Shown: positions 9,819-19,479, numbered from the stretch's first letter. The stretch: 64,000 bases of DNA from Saprospiraceae bacterium UBA1994 (GCA_002335865.1 DDCY01000022.1:1-64000); one strand, 5' to 3'. The notes: a model not told the origin generated them from the letters alone. Translations and numbers: made by a program.

Positions 9819-10334
9819 TTAATTAAGGTTAAACTTATCTACTAGCGTATTCACTAGTCCTTCTTGTTCTGCATCACCTTTAAGATTCTTCTTAATTAAT
9901 GATTCAGCGATTTCGATAGCCATAACACCTGCTTGATTTTTGATATCATTTACAGCTGCTTTTCTTTGGTTATCGATTTCTATTTTAGCGTTAGCTACTA
10001 TTTTATTAGCTTCCTCTTTAGCTTTGTCTTTAGCTTCGTTGATGATGCTATTTTTCATGTCCTTAGCTTCTTGTAGAATCTTGGCTCTATCATCATTAGC
10101 TTGAGCTTGCATCTTGGCATTCTCAGACTTCATGTTAGCCATTTCTTCTCTAGCTTTTTTTGACTCATCTAAAGCGTCTTGGATATCATTTTCCCTCTTT
10201 TTAAGAGCATCTTTGATAGGGCCAAAAGCCATCTTTCCCATCAGAAACCAGAAAATAAGGAAGATCAATACTGTCCAAAAGAACAAACCAAAATCTGGCT
10301 TAATTGGGCTAAAATCTAGTAATACAAATAACAT
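9819..10334 (-). CDS. atpF: F-type ATP synthase subunit b
   Basis: 171 residues. One N-terminal membrane helix (FGLFFWTVLIFLIFWFLMG) is followed by a long charged coiled coil rich in A, K and E, as in b subunits that form the peripheral stalk. Only one b gene is present, so the stalk is probably a homodimer. It is separated from atpE by 139 bases that hold a strong hairpin. Confidence 0.96.
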   Translation of the reverse strand: MLFVLLDFSPIKPDFGLFFWTVLIFLIFWFLMGKMAFGPIKDALKKRENDIQDALDESKKAREEMANMKSENAKMQAQANDDRAKILQEAKDMKNSIINEAKDKAKEEANKIVANAKIEIDNQRKAAVNDIKNQAGVMAIEIAESLIKKNLKGDAEQEGLVNTLVDKFNLN

Positions 10335-10409
10335 AGTGTACTATTATTCTTATTATTAAAATGAGGTCGTTGCCCCAAAATATATTATTCAAAAAAACAA
10401 TCCAAAAAT

Positions 10410-10448
10410 GATCTGACGCTGCAGCCAACCGCTAAACAGCGTCAGATC
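10410..10448 (-). terminator. Strong hairpin between atpE and atpF (attenuator or mRNA-stabilising structure)
   Basis: Perfect 12-bp stem (10410-10421 with 10437-10448) and a 15-base loop, starting 26 bases after the atpE stop. On the minus strand it is followed by a T-rich tract (five T, then seven T about 13 bases on). It could end part of the transcripts or protect the 3' end of atpB-E mRNA; either would raise c subunit over the stalk and F1 genes. Confidence 0.6.
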
Positions 10449-10473
10449 TAGATTTTACAATCTCTTTGTAAGC

Positions 10474-10695
<222 letters not shown>

Positions 10696-10759
10696 TTAAA
10701 TGATTGTGTTTAATAAAATTATTACTCTTTAATCATCAAATGATGATCTACTTTTTCTG

Positions 10760-12055
10760 TTAATGTGCCTCTTCAGTTGCAGCACCTATATATGAAGCTG
10801 TCAATATTGTAAATACAAATGCCTGCACTAAAGCAACGATTAGCTCTATCGCCATCATAAACATTGTCAATAATGTAGATCCTACCGCTGCACCACCAGC
10901 ACCTACTAGACTTTCTCCTGATTTACCAAATATGAATATGAACCCTATGAAAACCACCATTACAATGTGACCCGCTGTAATATTAGCAAAAAGTCTTAGC
11001 ATCAAAGTCAGAGGCTTAATGAATAAACCCATTAGCTCTACAGGGATTATGATCAACTTCACTATAAAAGGAACACCTGGAGCTACCAATAAGTGCTTCC
11101 AATAATGTGCATTACCACTAAAGTTAGTAATCAAGAATGTAAGTAAGGCTAGTACCATTGTCACAGCAAGATTACCTGTTACGTTAGATCCTCCAAAAAA
11201 TGGAATTTGTCCAAATAGATTGAGTCCTAGTATAAAGAAGAAAATACTCAGCAAGAAGGTAAAATACTTCTCCCAATTATGACCTAGGAATGGTATTGCC
11301 ACTTCATCTCTTATAAATAAAACGAAAGTCTCGAGCATACCCTGAAGTCCCTTAGGCGCTTCACCATCTTGCTTTTTATATGCTTTTGCCGCTCTCCTAA
11401 ATATCCAAAACAAGAATAGACACACTATTAACATCGAAGTTACATTCTTAGTCAGTGAGAAATCTTTGTATGAAGACATTCCTCCACCAAACAAACCTCC
11501 ATCAAATGTACTTTTCTGCTCTAGTTTATGCATCGCATCTCCTGTACAAACATAAGTTACATCTTTTTTCTTTCCTCCAATCTTTTCCTCTGAATGCATG
11601 AATCCTTCTACATCAAATTCGCCCATTGGAAATGATGCGTCAGCTATTCTCTTAACTATACCTCCGTGAAGTACGTATCTATTATGTCCTAAGTGACCAT
11701 CTCCATGTCCTAGTAGATCTGGGTGAAACTTTGAAGACATCCCTAATTCCCATCCATCATCAGACTTAAGCATGATAGGCAGAGGAATCTGTAATGGCCC
11801 GATACTATATACATTAGCATCACTTATATGGTGCATAGCAGTCTCTGCTACATCAAAAGCTGCATGATGTCCGCATCCTCCGTGTTCGTCTCCATGAGCC
11901 TCGGTTTTACTAGCGTGAGCCGAGTGATCATGACCAGAGTGATCCTGTGTAGAATGGTCGTGGCCTGAATGATCATGACCATCATGATTATGCTGAGCAT
12001 ACATACTAAATGCCACACAAATCATCAATGAAAAAATAGCTGCTAATCGTATCAT
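10760..12055 (-). CDS. atpB: F-type ATP synthase subunit a with histidine-rich N-terminal extension
   Basis: 431 residues, much longer than the ~270 of E. coli. Residues 1-21 look like a signal peptide (ending in MYAQ). Residues 22-67 hold 14 His in repeats of the form GHDHS, then a mostly soluble segment to about residue 200. The C-terminal half is the normal a subunit with the essential Arg in LRLFANITAGH. The family role is to form the proton half-channels against the c-ring. The His-rich part would face the periplasm if the signal peptide is used. Extended a subunits occur in Bacteroidota; metal binding by the His cluster is inference. Confidence 0.96.
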   Translation of the reverse strand: MIRLAAIFSLMICVAFSMYAQHNHDGHDHSGHDHSTQDHSGHDHSAHASKTEAHGDEHGGCGHHAAFDVAETAMHHISDANVYSIGPLQIPLPIMLKSDDGWELGMSSKFHPDLLGHGDGHLGHNRYVLHGGIVKRIADASFPMGEFDVEGFMHSEEKIGGKKKDVTYVCTGDAMHKLEQKSTFDGGLFGGGMSSYKDFSLTKNVTSMLIVCLFLFWIFRRAAKAYKKQDGEAPKGLQGMLETFVLFIRDEVAIPFLGHNWEKYFTFLLSIFFFILGLNLFGQIPFFGGSNVTGNLAVTMVLALLTFLITNFSGNAHYWKHLLVAPGVPFIVKLIIIPVELMGLFIKPLTLMLRLFANITAGHIVMVVFIGFIFIFGKSGESLVGAGGAAVGSTLLTMFMMAIELIVALVQAFVFTILTASYIGAATEEAH

Positions 12056-12089
12056 AAATAAAATATACTTCTGTACGTCTCAAAATTCG

Positions 12090-12125
12090 GTGCAAAAGTA
12101 TGATTTATATCTTGTAAACTAGCTA
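12090..12125 (-). promoter_or_regulatory. Bacteroidota-type promoter of the atp operon
   Basis: On the minus strand a perfect TAnnTTTG (-7) box lies at 12093-12100, with a TTTAC -33-like element at a suitable distance upstream. Transcription would begin about 35 bases before the atpB ATG. Confidence 0.6.
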
Positions 12126-12274
12126 TTATCAGAGTTTTATTTTAGTAGCAGAGTCTATATTATTAAGGGCTTTGATAAGAAATAGCAGAATGACAAGTAG
12201 AATATCCAATAACCACATTAAAAAGGAGGAAAAGACATATAAAAAACTGACAATAAGACTAAAAGAAGGATTAT

Positions 12275-14653
12275 CTATAAGGTGAGACCTAAGGTAAAAT
12301 ACCAACTTCTAGGATCACTGGGAATAATGCCAGGACCAGGATATCCCGTTGCTCGGCGAGTATAGTAGGATATATCCAATAAATTATTAATCCCTGTCTC
12401 GATTTTCCACATCCTCCAACGATACGATACGGAGAGGTCCATTACATTATATGAAGGTACAGGACCTATGATTCCATTACGACTATCACCCAAAGGTACC
12501 GGTTGAGAGTTTTCGACATCTGTATATTGTTCTGCCAGAAAACTATACTGTATACTAAAAAGTAGGTTACGATAACCTCCTCTTATGCCCGCTTTAAAAT
12601 TAAGCGCTGGTATAAATTCCACCAACTTGCCTTTCACATTAGGTACATCGCTTTCTAAGTATTCGGAATTTGTCACAGCACCGTTGACAAATACATTGAG
12701 CCTATAGCGATCCGTATTTTTATTTATGACTGACATCAAATTATAATCTGCGAATGCCTCTAAGCCATATATAATTGCCTTACCAATGTTTTTCCTTACA
12801 CGATTAGCTCTGTCATCGAATACAATACCAATTCGATCATCATATAGTATAGTAAAAGCCCCAACATCATAGGAAAGCACTTTCTTTAATTTCCCTCTCA
12901 AACCAATATCAAGAGTAAATCCACTTTCATCCATAATATCAGGATCTACTTTGAATGATGGGCTTACCACTCTGATGTCGCTAAAAGTAACCGATCGGTA
13001 ATTTTGTGAGATATTACTATAAAGTTGAGATGACAAATTAATCTGATAGCTGAGGCCTAATCCAAAAAGTGCAAATTTTCTACTCAGTTCTCGATTCTCT
13101 AATCTTTGAGCAACTCCAATAGCATTACCAGCGATATCAAAAATTATAGAAGTATACTCACCTTTACTTTCAGTTTTAATGTATTCCCATCTTACTCCTG
13201 GAGTTACTTCTAATCTATCCGTAAGTCTCCAAACTTGTTCTGCGAATAATGATATATTTTTATTTGGGAAATCAAATTGTGATTGATTAGCGTAAACTGG
13301 AAAATCTTGACTATAAATAGTGAAATCGGCATCCACAGCTCTACTTCCTGGACCTTGATCACTTGTGTTATTAGATATGTATATTTTGTTGCCAATCAGA
13401 GTAGTCACAGATTTACTAAAGAAATCTTGAGTATAAATCAGCTTAGATTCCAAAGCTATATTATTAAACGTTCCATTGATAATATCTCTTGGCAATAAAT
13501 AACTGCCATCGAAATCCTTTTCATCCAATGCGGTGATAGGGTTTTGATTGAGCTGTGATGGATCACCACGGAAGCCTACCGATTTTCTACTGGCATTCAA
13601 ATATGAAACTTGTATTGACCCTCTAGTATTTTCATTAAGTTTATGATCAAGGCGTGCTGCCACTAGATTCCAATCCACATCAAACCAATTTCTCTCACGA
13701 TTAGAATAATCAGGATCCAACCTAAATTGATTATCCGTTAAACCACCTGCTTGTTGAGCAAGGTAATTTAACTTGGTGTAGTCCAGTTTAAACTGTGTAC
13801 TTTCGTCGAATTTATATTGAAAAGTTACAAAACCATTTCGTGAAGCATATTCACTATTATCTCTAAATCCATCTCCTTGCTTATACTGGAAATATCCATA
13901 GTACGAAACTTTCCCATTAGTCCCGCCAATAGATAGGAAATTATTGATCAATCCAAAAGAACCTACAGAGTTTCTGAGCTTTACTTCAAGAGGTTTCTTG
14001 CTAGGTTTGTTCATTACAAAATTGACCAACCCTCCAAATTGTGTACCATACTGCAGCGCTGCAGCTCCTCTAATTACTTGGATCTCTTTGAGCGCTTCTG
14101 CCGGTGGTGTATAATAGCTCTCAGGATATCCTAATACATCTGCAGAGATATCGTAACCATTCTGTCTCGTATTAAAATTGGATGTACGATTAGGGTCCAA
14201 ACCTCTACCTCCAATATTAAGTTGCAAACCTGCATCATTACTATCATAAATATTAAGGCCAACTACTTGAGCATATATCTGCCTTGCATTATTAGATGCT
14301 AGATTAGCCGATACTTCACCAATGAGTACCACTTCATTTTTCTTCCCAGAATTGATGGTCATGCCCTCTACAGATTGTAGTCTCTTCATAGCGAATAATT
14401 CGTCTCGTCTTGCCCTAATCTCTACCTCCGACAATTGAGAACTTAGTGGCTCCATAACAACAATTATATCATTAGGAGCGCTAACTTCCATAACGACTGT
14501 CGAAAATTCAAAGGATATTATAGTAAGTGTAAGTTTTCCAGAAAATAAATCAAGCAGCTCAAACTCTCCATTGCTATCTACTTGTATGAGTTGGTTTGTC
14601 TCTGAGATAAACACTTCTGCATCAAGCACTGGATCGTTTGCAGTATTGGTCAC
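12275..14653 (-). CDS. TonB-dependent outer-membrane receptor
   Basis: 792 residues from the GTG shown. Order: carboxypeptidase-like regulatory beta domain (1-70), TonB-box-like LSEVEIRA, plug domain (about 95-215, with LNIGGRGLDPN and IQVIRGAAALQYGTQFGG), and a beta-barrel to the C-terminus. The same frame continues upstream to 14768 and encodes a clear signal peptide (NLLVILLFIFPLIVFAQ then ITGR), but with no ATG, GTG or TTG, so the real start is probably an unusual codon near 14731 or 14767, or the upstream sequence has an error. It is the last gene of the DUF4856/imelysin/HTTM operon; the resemblance of the plug to FecA-type receptors suggests iron or another metal complex. Confidence 0.92.
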   Translation of the reverse strand: MTNTANDPVLDAEVFISETNQLIQVDSNGEFELLDLFSGKLTLTIISFEFSTVVMEVSAPNDIIVVMEPLSSQLSEVEIRARRDELFAMKRLQSVEGMTINSGKKNEVVLIGEVSANLASNNARQIYAQVVGLNIYDSNDAGLQLNIGGRGLDPNRTSNFNTRQNGYDISADVLGYPESYYTPPAEALKEIQVIRGAAALQYGTQFGGLVNFVMNKPSKKPLEVKLRNSVGSFGLINNFLSIGGTNGKVSYYGYFQYKQGDGFRDNSEYASRNGFVTFQYKFDESTQFKLDYTKLNYLAQQAGGLTDNQFRLDPDYSNRERNWFDVDWNLVAARLDHKLNENTRGSIQVSYLNASRKSVGFRGDPSQLNQNPITALDEKDFDGSYLLPRDIINGTFNNIALESKLIYTQDFFSKSVTTLIGNKIYISNNTSDQGPGSRAVDADFTIYSQDFPVYANQSQFDFPNKNISLFAEQVWRLTDRLEVTPGVRWEYIKTESKGEYTSIIFDIAGNAIGVAQRLENRELSRKFALFGLGLSYQINLSSQLYSNISQNYRSVTFSDIRVVSPSFKVDPDIMDESGFTLDIGLRGKLKKVLSYDVGAFTILYDDRIGIVFDDRANRVRKNIGKAIIYGLEAFADYNLMSVINKNTDRYRLNVFVNGAVTNSEYLESDVPNVKGKLVEFIPALNFKAGIRGGYRNLLFSIQYSFLAEQYTDVENSQPVPLGDSRNGIIGPVPSYNVMDLSVSYRWRMWKIETGINNLLDISYYTRRATGYPGPGIIPSDPRSWYFTLGLTL

Positions 14654-14777
14654 TCTTCCTGTTATTTGTGCGAAGACAATTAATGGAAAGATAAATAGTA
14701 AAATAACTAATAGATTTTTAATGTTTTTAATTTTTGTTTTTTTTAAATACTTCCCTATTCTTCCAAATTCAAAACTC

Positions 14778-16118
14778 CTAATTATCCAATATCCATTCCT
14801 TGTGTCTCCAAGTATTGCTCTCCTTCGTCAAATCTACTTCAGGATCAATAAACCTTTTGCTCAATGCCCCATTAAGCGTTACGTAACTTTCTACATAAAC
14901 TTCAATATTTTGATGGCCTTGATTGGTGAAATGATCCCGAAGATAATGGGCATATTCAATAATCATATCTGGCTGAGTTGCCATTTGTTTTTCTTGAAAT
15001 GAGGTAAGAAAGTCTCTATTATCTACATAAAATCTTTTTTTGGTTTCTCCATCTACTATCTTAAATGAAGCAGTTCCAGCTTTTTCCATCAACATTACTC
15101 TCCAACTAAATCGATACCCTTCTTCTGTCCAATATAAATTATCTGGATATAATAAATACCTAAATGGAATTAACAATTGCAACACTAAGAAAATACTGAC
15201 TATAAAAATGCTAAAATTTCGATTCTCTTTTATCCTATAAATTGCGCTTGAGCCGTTATCAAATATATTTTTTGACTTTCCTATTATTTTAGCAAAAACA
15301 TCTAAGATCCGCTCATGTACTCGAGAATCAAAAAATATCATGGTACTTAAAATCATAATAAATGGAAACATCCCGATTGGAAACAACACTCTAGTTAATA
15401 AATGAAACACAATTACCATGAAGAAAGCCACTTTTCTAGTCGGCTTCCATAGCAGCAGAAAAGGTATTGTTAAATCATATATCATACCGCCCCAACTAAA
15501 TGTATACGCCATCCAGGGTTGTTCCAATAACCCACCGATAAGTGGAAGATCATATGATCCCGGTAACCATATTTTCAAAGGTAATGCATTGATCAACCAA
15601 TCATAATTAATCTTCGCTAATCCCGCATAAATATATACTATTCCTAGGACTAACTTGATTGCATCTACTGTCCACCTAGGTATATATTGCGCCCTTAAAT
15701 TATCATTTCTATATGCATCAAAAGAATAGTATCTATGCATTGGTAGCCACATCATCAAAAATGCCATCACAGATACGAAGTAATAATGATTTAGATAAGT
15801 AGTCTTATCCATCAATTCAATATAAGTAAAGCTCAAAAAAAAGATTATAATACTGATACGATACTTATATCCAATTGTCACTCCAATTGCAGAAAATCCA
15901 CAAATTGCAAAAAGCAAATACGTCCATTGACCTAATGGTTTTACCCATGAAAATCCCAAATAAGAAAAGAATAATTCTGGAGAAATATACAATTTATCAA
16001 TCCACCCTAATGAAGTAAATCTGATCAAACTAATTATCATCAAAAGACCAAATAAAATACGAAAGACCGCAAGTGATGCGGCCTTTGTAGTTTTATTTAG
16101 ATATGAGTGTATCGTCAT
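14778..16118 (-). CDS. HTTM-domain membrane protein (vitamin K-dependent carboxylase-related)
   Basis: 446 residues. The N-terminal ~300 residues hold about eight membrane segments, starting with AASLAVFRILFGLLMIISLI. The C-terminal third is a soluble domain ending HKEWILDN. This is the HTTM layout. In this phylum HTTM proteins commonly sit with imelysin, DUF4856 and a TonB receptor, as here, so a role in the same uptake process is likely. Whether it carboxylates anything is unknown. It is 13 bases from the imelysin gene. Confidence 0.8.
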   Translation of the reverse strand: MTIHSYLNKTTKAASLAVFRILFGLLMIISLIRFTSLGWIDKLYISPELFFSYLGFSWVKPLGQWTYLLFAICGFSAIGVTIGYKYRISIIIFFLSFTYIELMDKTTYLNHYYFVSVMAFLMMWLPMHRYYSFDAYRNDNLRAQYIPRWTVDAIKLVLGIVYIYAGLAKINYDWLINALPLKIWLPGSYDLPLIGGLLEQPWMAYTFSWGGMIYDLTIPFLLLWKPTRKVAFFMVIVFHLLTRVLFPIGMFPFIMILSTMIFFDSRVHERILDVFAKIIGKSKNIFDNGSSAIYRIKENRNFSIFIVSIFLVLQLLIPFRYLLYPDNLYWTEEGYRFSWRVMLMEKAGTASFKIVDGETKKRFYVDNRDFLTSFQEKQMATQPDMIIEYAHYLRDHFTNQGHQNIEVYVESYVTLNGALSKRFIDPEVDLTKESNTWRHKEWILDN

Positions 16119-16131
16119 AAAATATTATAAA

Positions 16132-17256
16132 TTAATCTCCATCTGCATCTACATAATCAACTGAAACATTCAGCGCAGATAGCATATCAGTCTTCATTAG
16201 AACTGTAACTTCTTGCAACGCATCATATGTGGCAAGCATCTTGCTATTGTCTTCTTCTACTTGTATATAAAAATCATCATCGAGTCCATTCGACACTTCA
16301 ATTGCATTATCTATTGCTGCTTCTATAGCACTACTAATATTTGCTCCACTTGTAAGAGTTTGTATATAAGATAGGTATTCGGATAGAGATGGTCCATTAC
16401 CATTATATTTCGATTTGCCTTCAAAAAAATTTTTAAAACTCGAAAGCGAATTTAAATAAAGAGACTTGCTAAGTGTTGGAGTGAAAGTATACAAAGCTTC
16501 TACATTATTAGTTAATGGTGAACCTGAGAATACTCCTGCAGGAATTCCTATTTTTCCTGATCTAAGGAATCGTTCGTAATAAAACAAATAGTCGTTGACC
16601 ATTCTATTTACAGAACTACTTGCTGAAGATCCATCATCCTCTATAAACATCTCCCTATATCCTGTCGTCCAATTTGTATATACTTCTCCTGTAAGTATTC
16701 TTATCTTAGTGACTAAATCAGTCAAGTATGTCTTATAAGCAACATTACTATTAAACAGATCTACTATTAGAAGATCTGTTTCTGAAACCGCATAAATTAA
16801 AAATTCTATAGCTGGAAAACCCTGTTGATCAAAAGTAGAAGGAAGTGTTAAATTATATGTTTCTGATATAATATTGCTCAGAATTTCTTCCCTATTTGTA
16901 GGATAAATATTAGTATGCTTTCTTAGGGCTAATTCTTCAGCCCTGCCAATCTCAAACATACTAACCTCCTGCCATGCATTATAAGCAAATCCAAAATTAT
17001 TGCGAAGGTCATTGAGTCTAGATATATCTGGATCGGCCACAAATTTTTTTGCCTTGGCGTCCAAAGAATCTATGGCTTCGAGATAAGATTTATAACCAGG
17101 AATGATAAATCCATCAACCCAATGCTCTAACATTACAGATCTGTCGAATTGATCATTATCAGCAGAGGGGTCAGGCATATCATCACCACATCCAATCCAT
17201 ACGGTAGATAAAGTAGCGAAAAATAATGCTAAACCTAATTGTGATATTTTTTTCAT
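16132..17256 (-). CDS. Imelysin-like (IrpA/ICMP-type) lipoprotein
   Basis: 374 residues. Lipoprotein signal with lipobox ending IGC (Cys23). The helical imelysin fold is suggested by WVDGFIIPGYKSYLEAIDSL near the start and by the DQQGFPAIEFLIYA segment (about 134-147). That segment aligns with the GxHxxE motif of imelysins, but has Pro in place of His, so it may bind metal differently. Imelysins are iron-regulated and thought to bind metal at the cell surface. Operon position between DUF4856 and HTTM, upstream of a TonB receptor, supports metal uptake. Confidence 0.82.
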   Translation of the reverse strand: MKKISQLGLALFFATLSTVWIGCGDDMPDPSADNDQFDRSVMLEHWVDGFIIPGYKSYLEAIDSLDAKAKKFVADPDISRLNDLRNNFGFAYNAWQEVSMFEIGRAEELALRKHTNIYPTNREEILSNIISETYNLTLPSTFDQQGFPAIEFLIYAVSETDLLIVDLFNSNVAYKTYLTDLVTKIRILTGEVYTNWTTGYREMFIEDDGSSASSSVNRMVNDYLFYYERFLRSGKIGIPAGVFSGSPLTNNVEALYTFTPTLSKSLYLNSLSSFKNFFEGKSKYNGNGPSLSEYLSYIQTLTSGANISSAIEAAIDNAIEVSNGLDDDFYIQVEEDNSKMLATYDALQEVTVLMKTDMLSALNVSVDYVDADGD

Positions 17257-17283
17257 TATATACGATATTTCTCCTGAAAAATA

Positions 17284-18495
17284 TTAATCAGCCGCTTGCG
17301 CTACAGTAAAGTCGAATTTGGACGCTATATCTTCACTAATCTGATCTAAGGTATTTGGTCTTATATCCCAAAAACCATTAGTACCATCTCCCATCAAAGT
17401 AGAAATAAATCCATCAACTTCATCTCTTGAAAATAATGCATCTGTACTGTTAGAAGATCTCACAAATCTCAAACTATAAATAAATCCATAGCCTTCTGAT
17501 AATCCATGAAAAGCTCCTCCTTTATTACTATCAAGTTGAATCTTTGACTGCTGCAAATAGTAAACAGCTCTAATACCAATTACATTTGATAATAAACCTT
17601 TAAGAATGTCAGCTTGTTCATCCCTCAGGTTGTAATCTTTAGCGACTATGGCTGCCCTACCCAACTTAAATGCATTGTATATATCCTCTGCTATAGTTGA
17701 GAAGTCTTCATCTCCTTTTACCCTTCCTAGATACTTGTTTAAAAAAGAATCTCCACCACCGACATTACTTAAATAATCTATAGCATCCGCGGTACCAAAT
17801 AGATAACCAAATGCTTCATCCCACTTATGCTCCATAGTCGTATAAGATTGAGCTTCTTCAGTAATTTCGTTATCATTTTCCGCCCTATTGTCCTTATCAT
17901 CAAGAACCGTAATACTTAGATAGTTATTTACAATTTGATCTAACATAAGTCCCCCAATGAGGCTTTTTGCTACGGCTTGATTGTATTCTAGACCATTGGC
18001 ATTTATGAATCTCGTCTTCGTTCCATCGGCTATTTGACCAGCAACTCCTGGATTGGCTAAAACATCTTGATTAGTAGCCACTTCGTTAATCTGTGCCTGC
18101 ATCCAATCTTCAAACTGCGATTTAATTGCCAAACTTTCTACTGAATTAGTATTAAATAAATCTTTTGAAGCCGCTACTTTAGATCTAACGCTCTTAGTAG
18201 ATATATTTAGTACATCCTGCGAAAATGGTGCAACATCATTCCCTAATGCATCCATATTGGCGTACATCTCGTTAAGAGACTCTACAGATTGGTCAAAATC
18301 TGACATAGCGCTTACTAGCTCTTCCGCCATCATTATCCTAGTAGTCTGACCGCTGAATGATACTGTATTTGCTCCATTTCTTTCAAACTGATATTGAGCT
18401 GGTGCTGTCACAGTAATCTCTGCGACATCATCATTTCCACAACTAACAAGTCCGATTACGAACAAAGTAAACATGGTGTTAAGTATTGCCTTCAT
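17284..18495 (-). CDS. DUF4856-like lipoprotein
   Basis: 403 residues. Lipoprotein signal with lipobox GLVSC (Cys19). The mature protein is alpha-helical in character, with YQFERNGANTVSFSGQTTRI near the start and the DEAFGYLFG segment typical of DUF4856 near residue 225. Function not established; the domain has an imelysin-like neighbourhood in many Bacteroidota. It is the first gene of the operon, directly behind a good promoter, and is followed after 27 bases by the imelysin gene. Confidence 0.78.
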   Translation of the reverse strand: MKAILNTMFTLFVIGLVSCGNDDVAEITVTAPAQYQFERNGANTVSFSGQTTRIMMAEELVSAMSDFDQSVESLNEMYANMDALGNDVAPFSQDVLNISTKSVRSKVAASKDLFNTNSVESLAIKSQFEDWMQAQINEVATNQDVLANPGVAGQIADGTKTRFINANGLEYNQAVAKSLIGGLMLDQIVNNYLSITVLDDKDNRAENDNEITEEAQSYTTMEHKWDEAFGYLFGTADAIDYLSNVGGGDSFLNKYLGRVKGDEDFSTIAEDIYNAFKLGRAAIVAKDYNLRDEQADILKGLLSNVIGIRAVYYLQQSKIQLDSNKGGAFHGLSEGYGFIYSLRFVRSSNSTDALFSRDEVDGFISTLMGDGTNGFWDIRPNTLDQISEDIASKFDFTVAQAAD

Positions 18496-18530
18496 TTTTA
18501 TTAATATTTTTAGGTTTTAACCAGATGATG

Positions 18531-18562
18531 CAAATGTAAAACACAACTTTGAAATACACAAA
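18531..18562 (-). promoter_or_regulatory. Promoter of the DUF4856-imelysin-HTTM-TonB operon
   Basis: On the minus strand TTTG (18559-18562) and a perfect TAnnTTTG box (18531-18538) are separated by 20 bases, the spacing of the Bacteroidota housekeeping promoter. The predicted start is about 30 bases before the ATG. No obvious Fur-type palindrome was recognised. Confidence 0.7.
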
Positions 18563-18800
18563 GTTTATTTAGACTAAATCCAAATAAAAATAATAACGGC
18601 CATTATTATGGGGGTTGGGGAGTGAAGATATAAGCAATAAACCTCTAATGTTAAAATATATCAGAGGTCTCAGCCGATATATAAACTGGACAGAGTAACT
18701 CCATTTCAAATTTTATCTGTGCATTTTAAATTCACTTTGATAATCATAAGGAGTCTTTTAAAGTTGTTGCAAAATCTCAGCCCCAATTATAACTAACACC
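18563..18800. other. Intergenic region without a recognised gene
   Basis: Lies between the operon promoter and the sigma-factor terminator. A short complementary pair near 18632-18668 could form a weak hairpin; otherwise nothing recognised. Confidence 0.4.
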
Positions 18801-18838
18801 AAAAAAACGGTTAACCTGCTTTCACAAATTAACCGTTT
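18801..18838 (-). terminator. Terminator of the sigma-factor gene
   Basis: Perfect 10-bp stem (18805-18814 with 18829-18838), 14-base loop, followed on the minus strand by a T run. Lies 25 bases past the sigma gene stop. Confidence 0.8.
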
Positions 18839-18863
18839 CATTAAAACCAACTTATATTATTTC

Positions 18864-19409
18864 TTATGCTATCTCTGTTAATTTAGCCCTCAAACCATCT
18901 TCAGTTCCATATTGTACCTTAATCAGCTGCTTCAGTGCTTTACGAGCGAAGAAAATTCTACTCTTAACAGTACCCAATGGCAATTCAAGCTTATCAGCTA
19001 TTTCTTGGTATTTGAACCCTGTATAATGCATCATGAACGGTGCCTTAATACTATCATCTAATGATTCAATCATTAAATTTAATTCATCCATAAGAATATT
19101 TCTCCCCGCATCATTTTCTATCATAGTCGCACCACTATTGATAAAATACATATTGTCTGTAGTATCAATAATGGTATTTTTTTTCTTCATCTTACGATAA
19201 TTATTGATGAATATGTTCTTCATGATCGTAAATGACCAAGCTTTGAAATTAGTCCCTGGTCTAAACTTCTCCTTATTAGAGATGGCTCTAAAAGCTGTCT
19301 CTTGATATAAATCTTTTGCATCTTCCTTATTCTTTGTTAGATTATATGCAAAAGCATTTAATGGACTTTTGAGATCCGTAAACTTCTTTGTGAATTCGAT
19401 AGTAGACAT
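18864..19409 (-). CDS. ECF-type RNA polymerase sigma factor
   Basis: 181 residues. Region 2 spans about 12-80 (LTKNKEDAKDLYQETAFRA, then FKAWSFTIMKNIFINNYRK) and region 4 about 115-170 (YQEIADKLELPLGTVKSRIF, a helix-turn-helix that reads the -35 element). No region 3, so an extracytoplasmic-function sigma factor. No anti-sigma gene is adjacent. It has its own promoter and terminator and is transcribed alone. Target genes cannot be deduced from this window. Confidence 0.92.
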   Translation of the reverse strand: MSTIEFTKKFTDLKSPLNAFAYNLTKNKEDAKDLYQETAFRAISNKEKFRPGTNFKAWSFTIMKNIFINNYRKMKKKNTIIDTTDNMYFINSGATMIENDAGRNILMDELNLMIESLDDSIKAPFMMHYTGFKYQEIADKLELPLGTVKSRIFFARKALKQLIKVQYGTEDGLRAKLTEIA

Positions 19410-19479
19410 CTTATTTTAGATTTAATTTAAAATTGGCTGCTAGATTTAAAAAATTAGTTCATTTCTTAATTTCGTTCCA

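Noticed and set aside
11890..12000. Short DNA repeats inside atpB that might suggest a tandem-repeat element
   Set aside because: They are the codons of the repeated GHDHS units of the histidine-rich protein segment, not a separate element.
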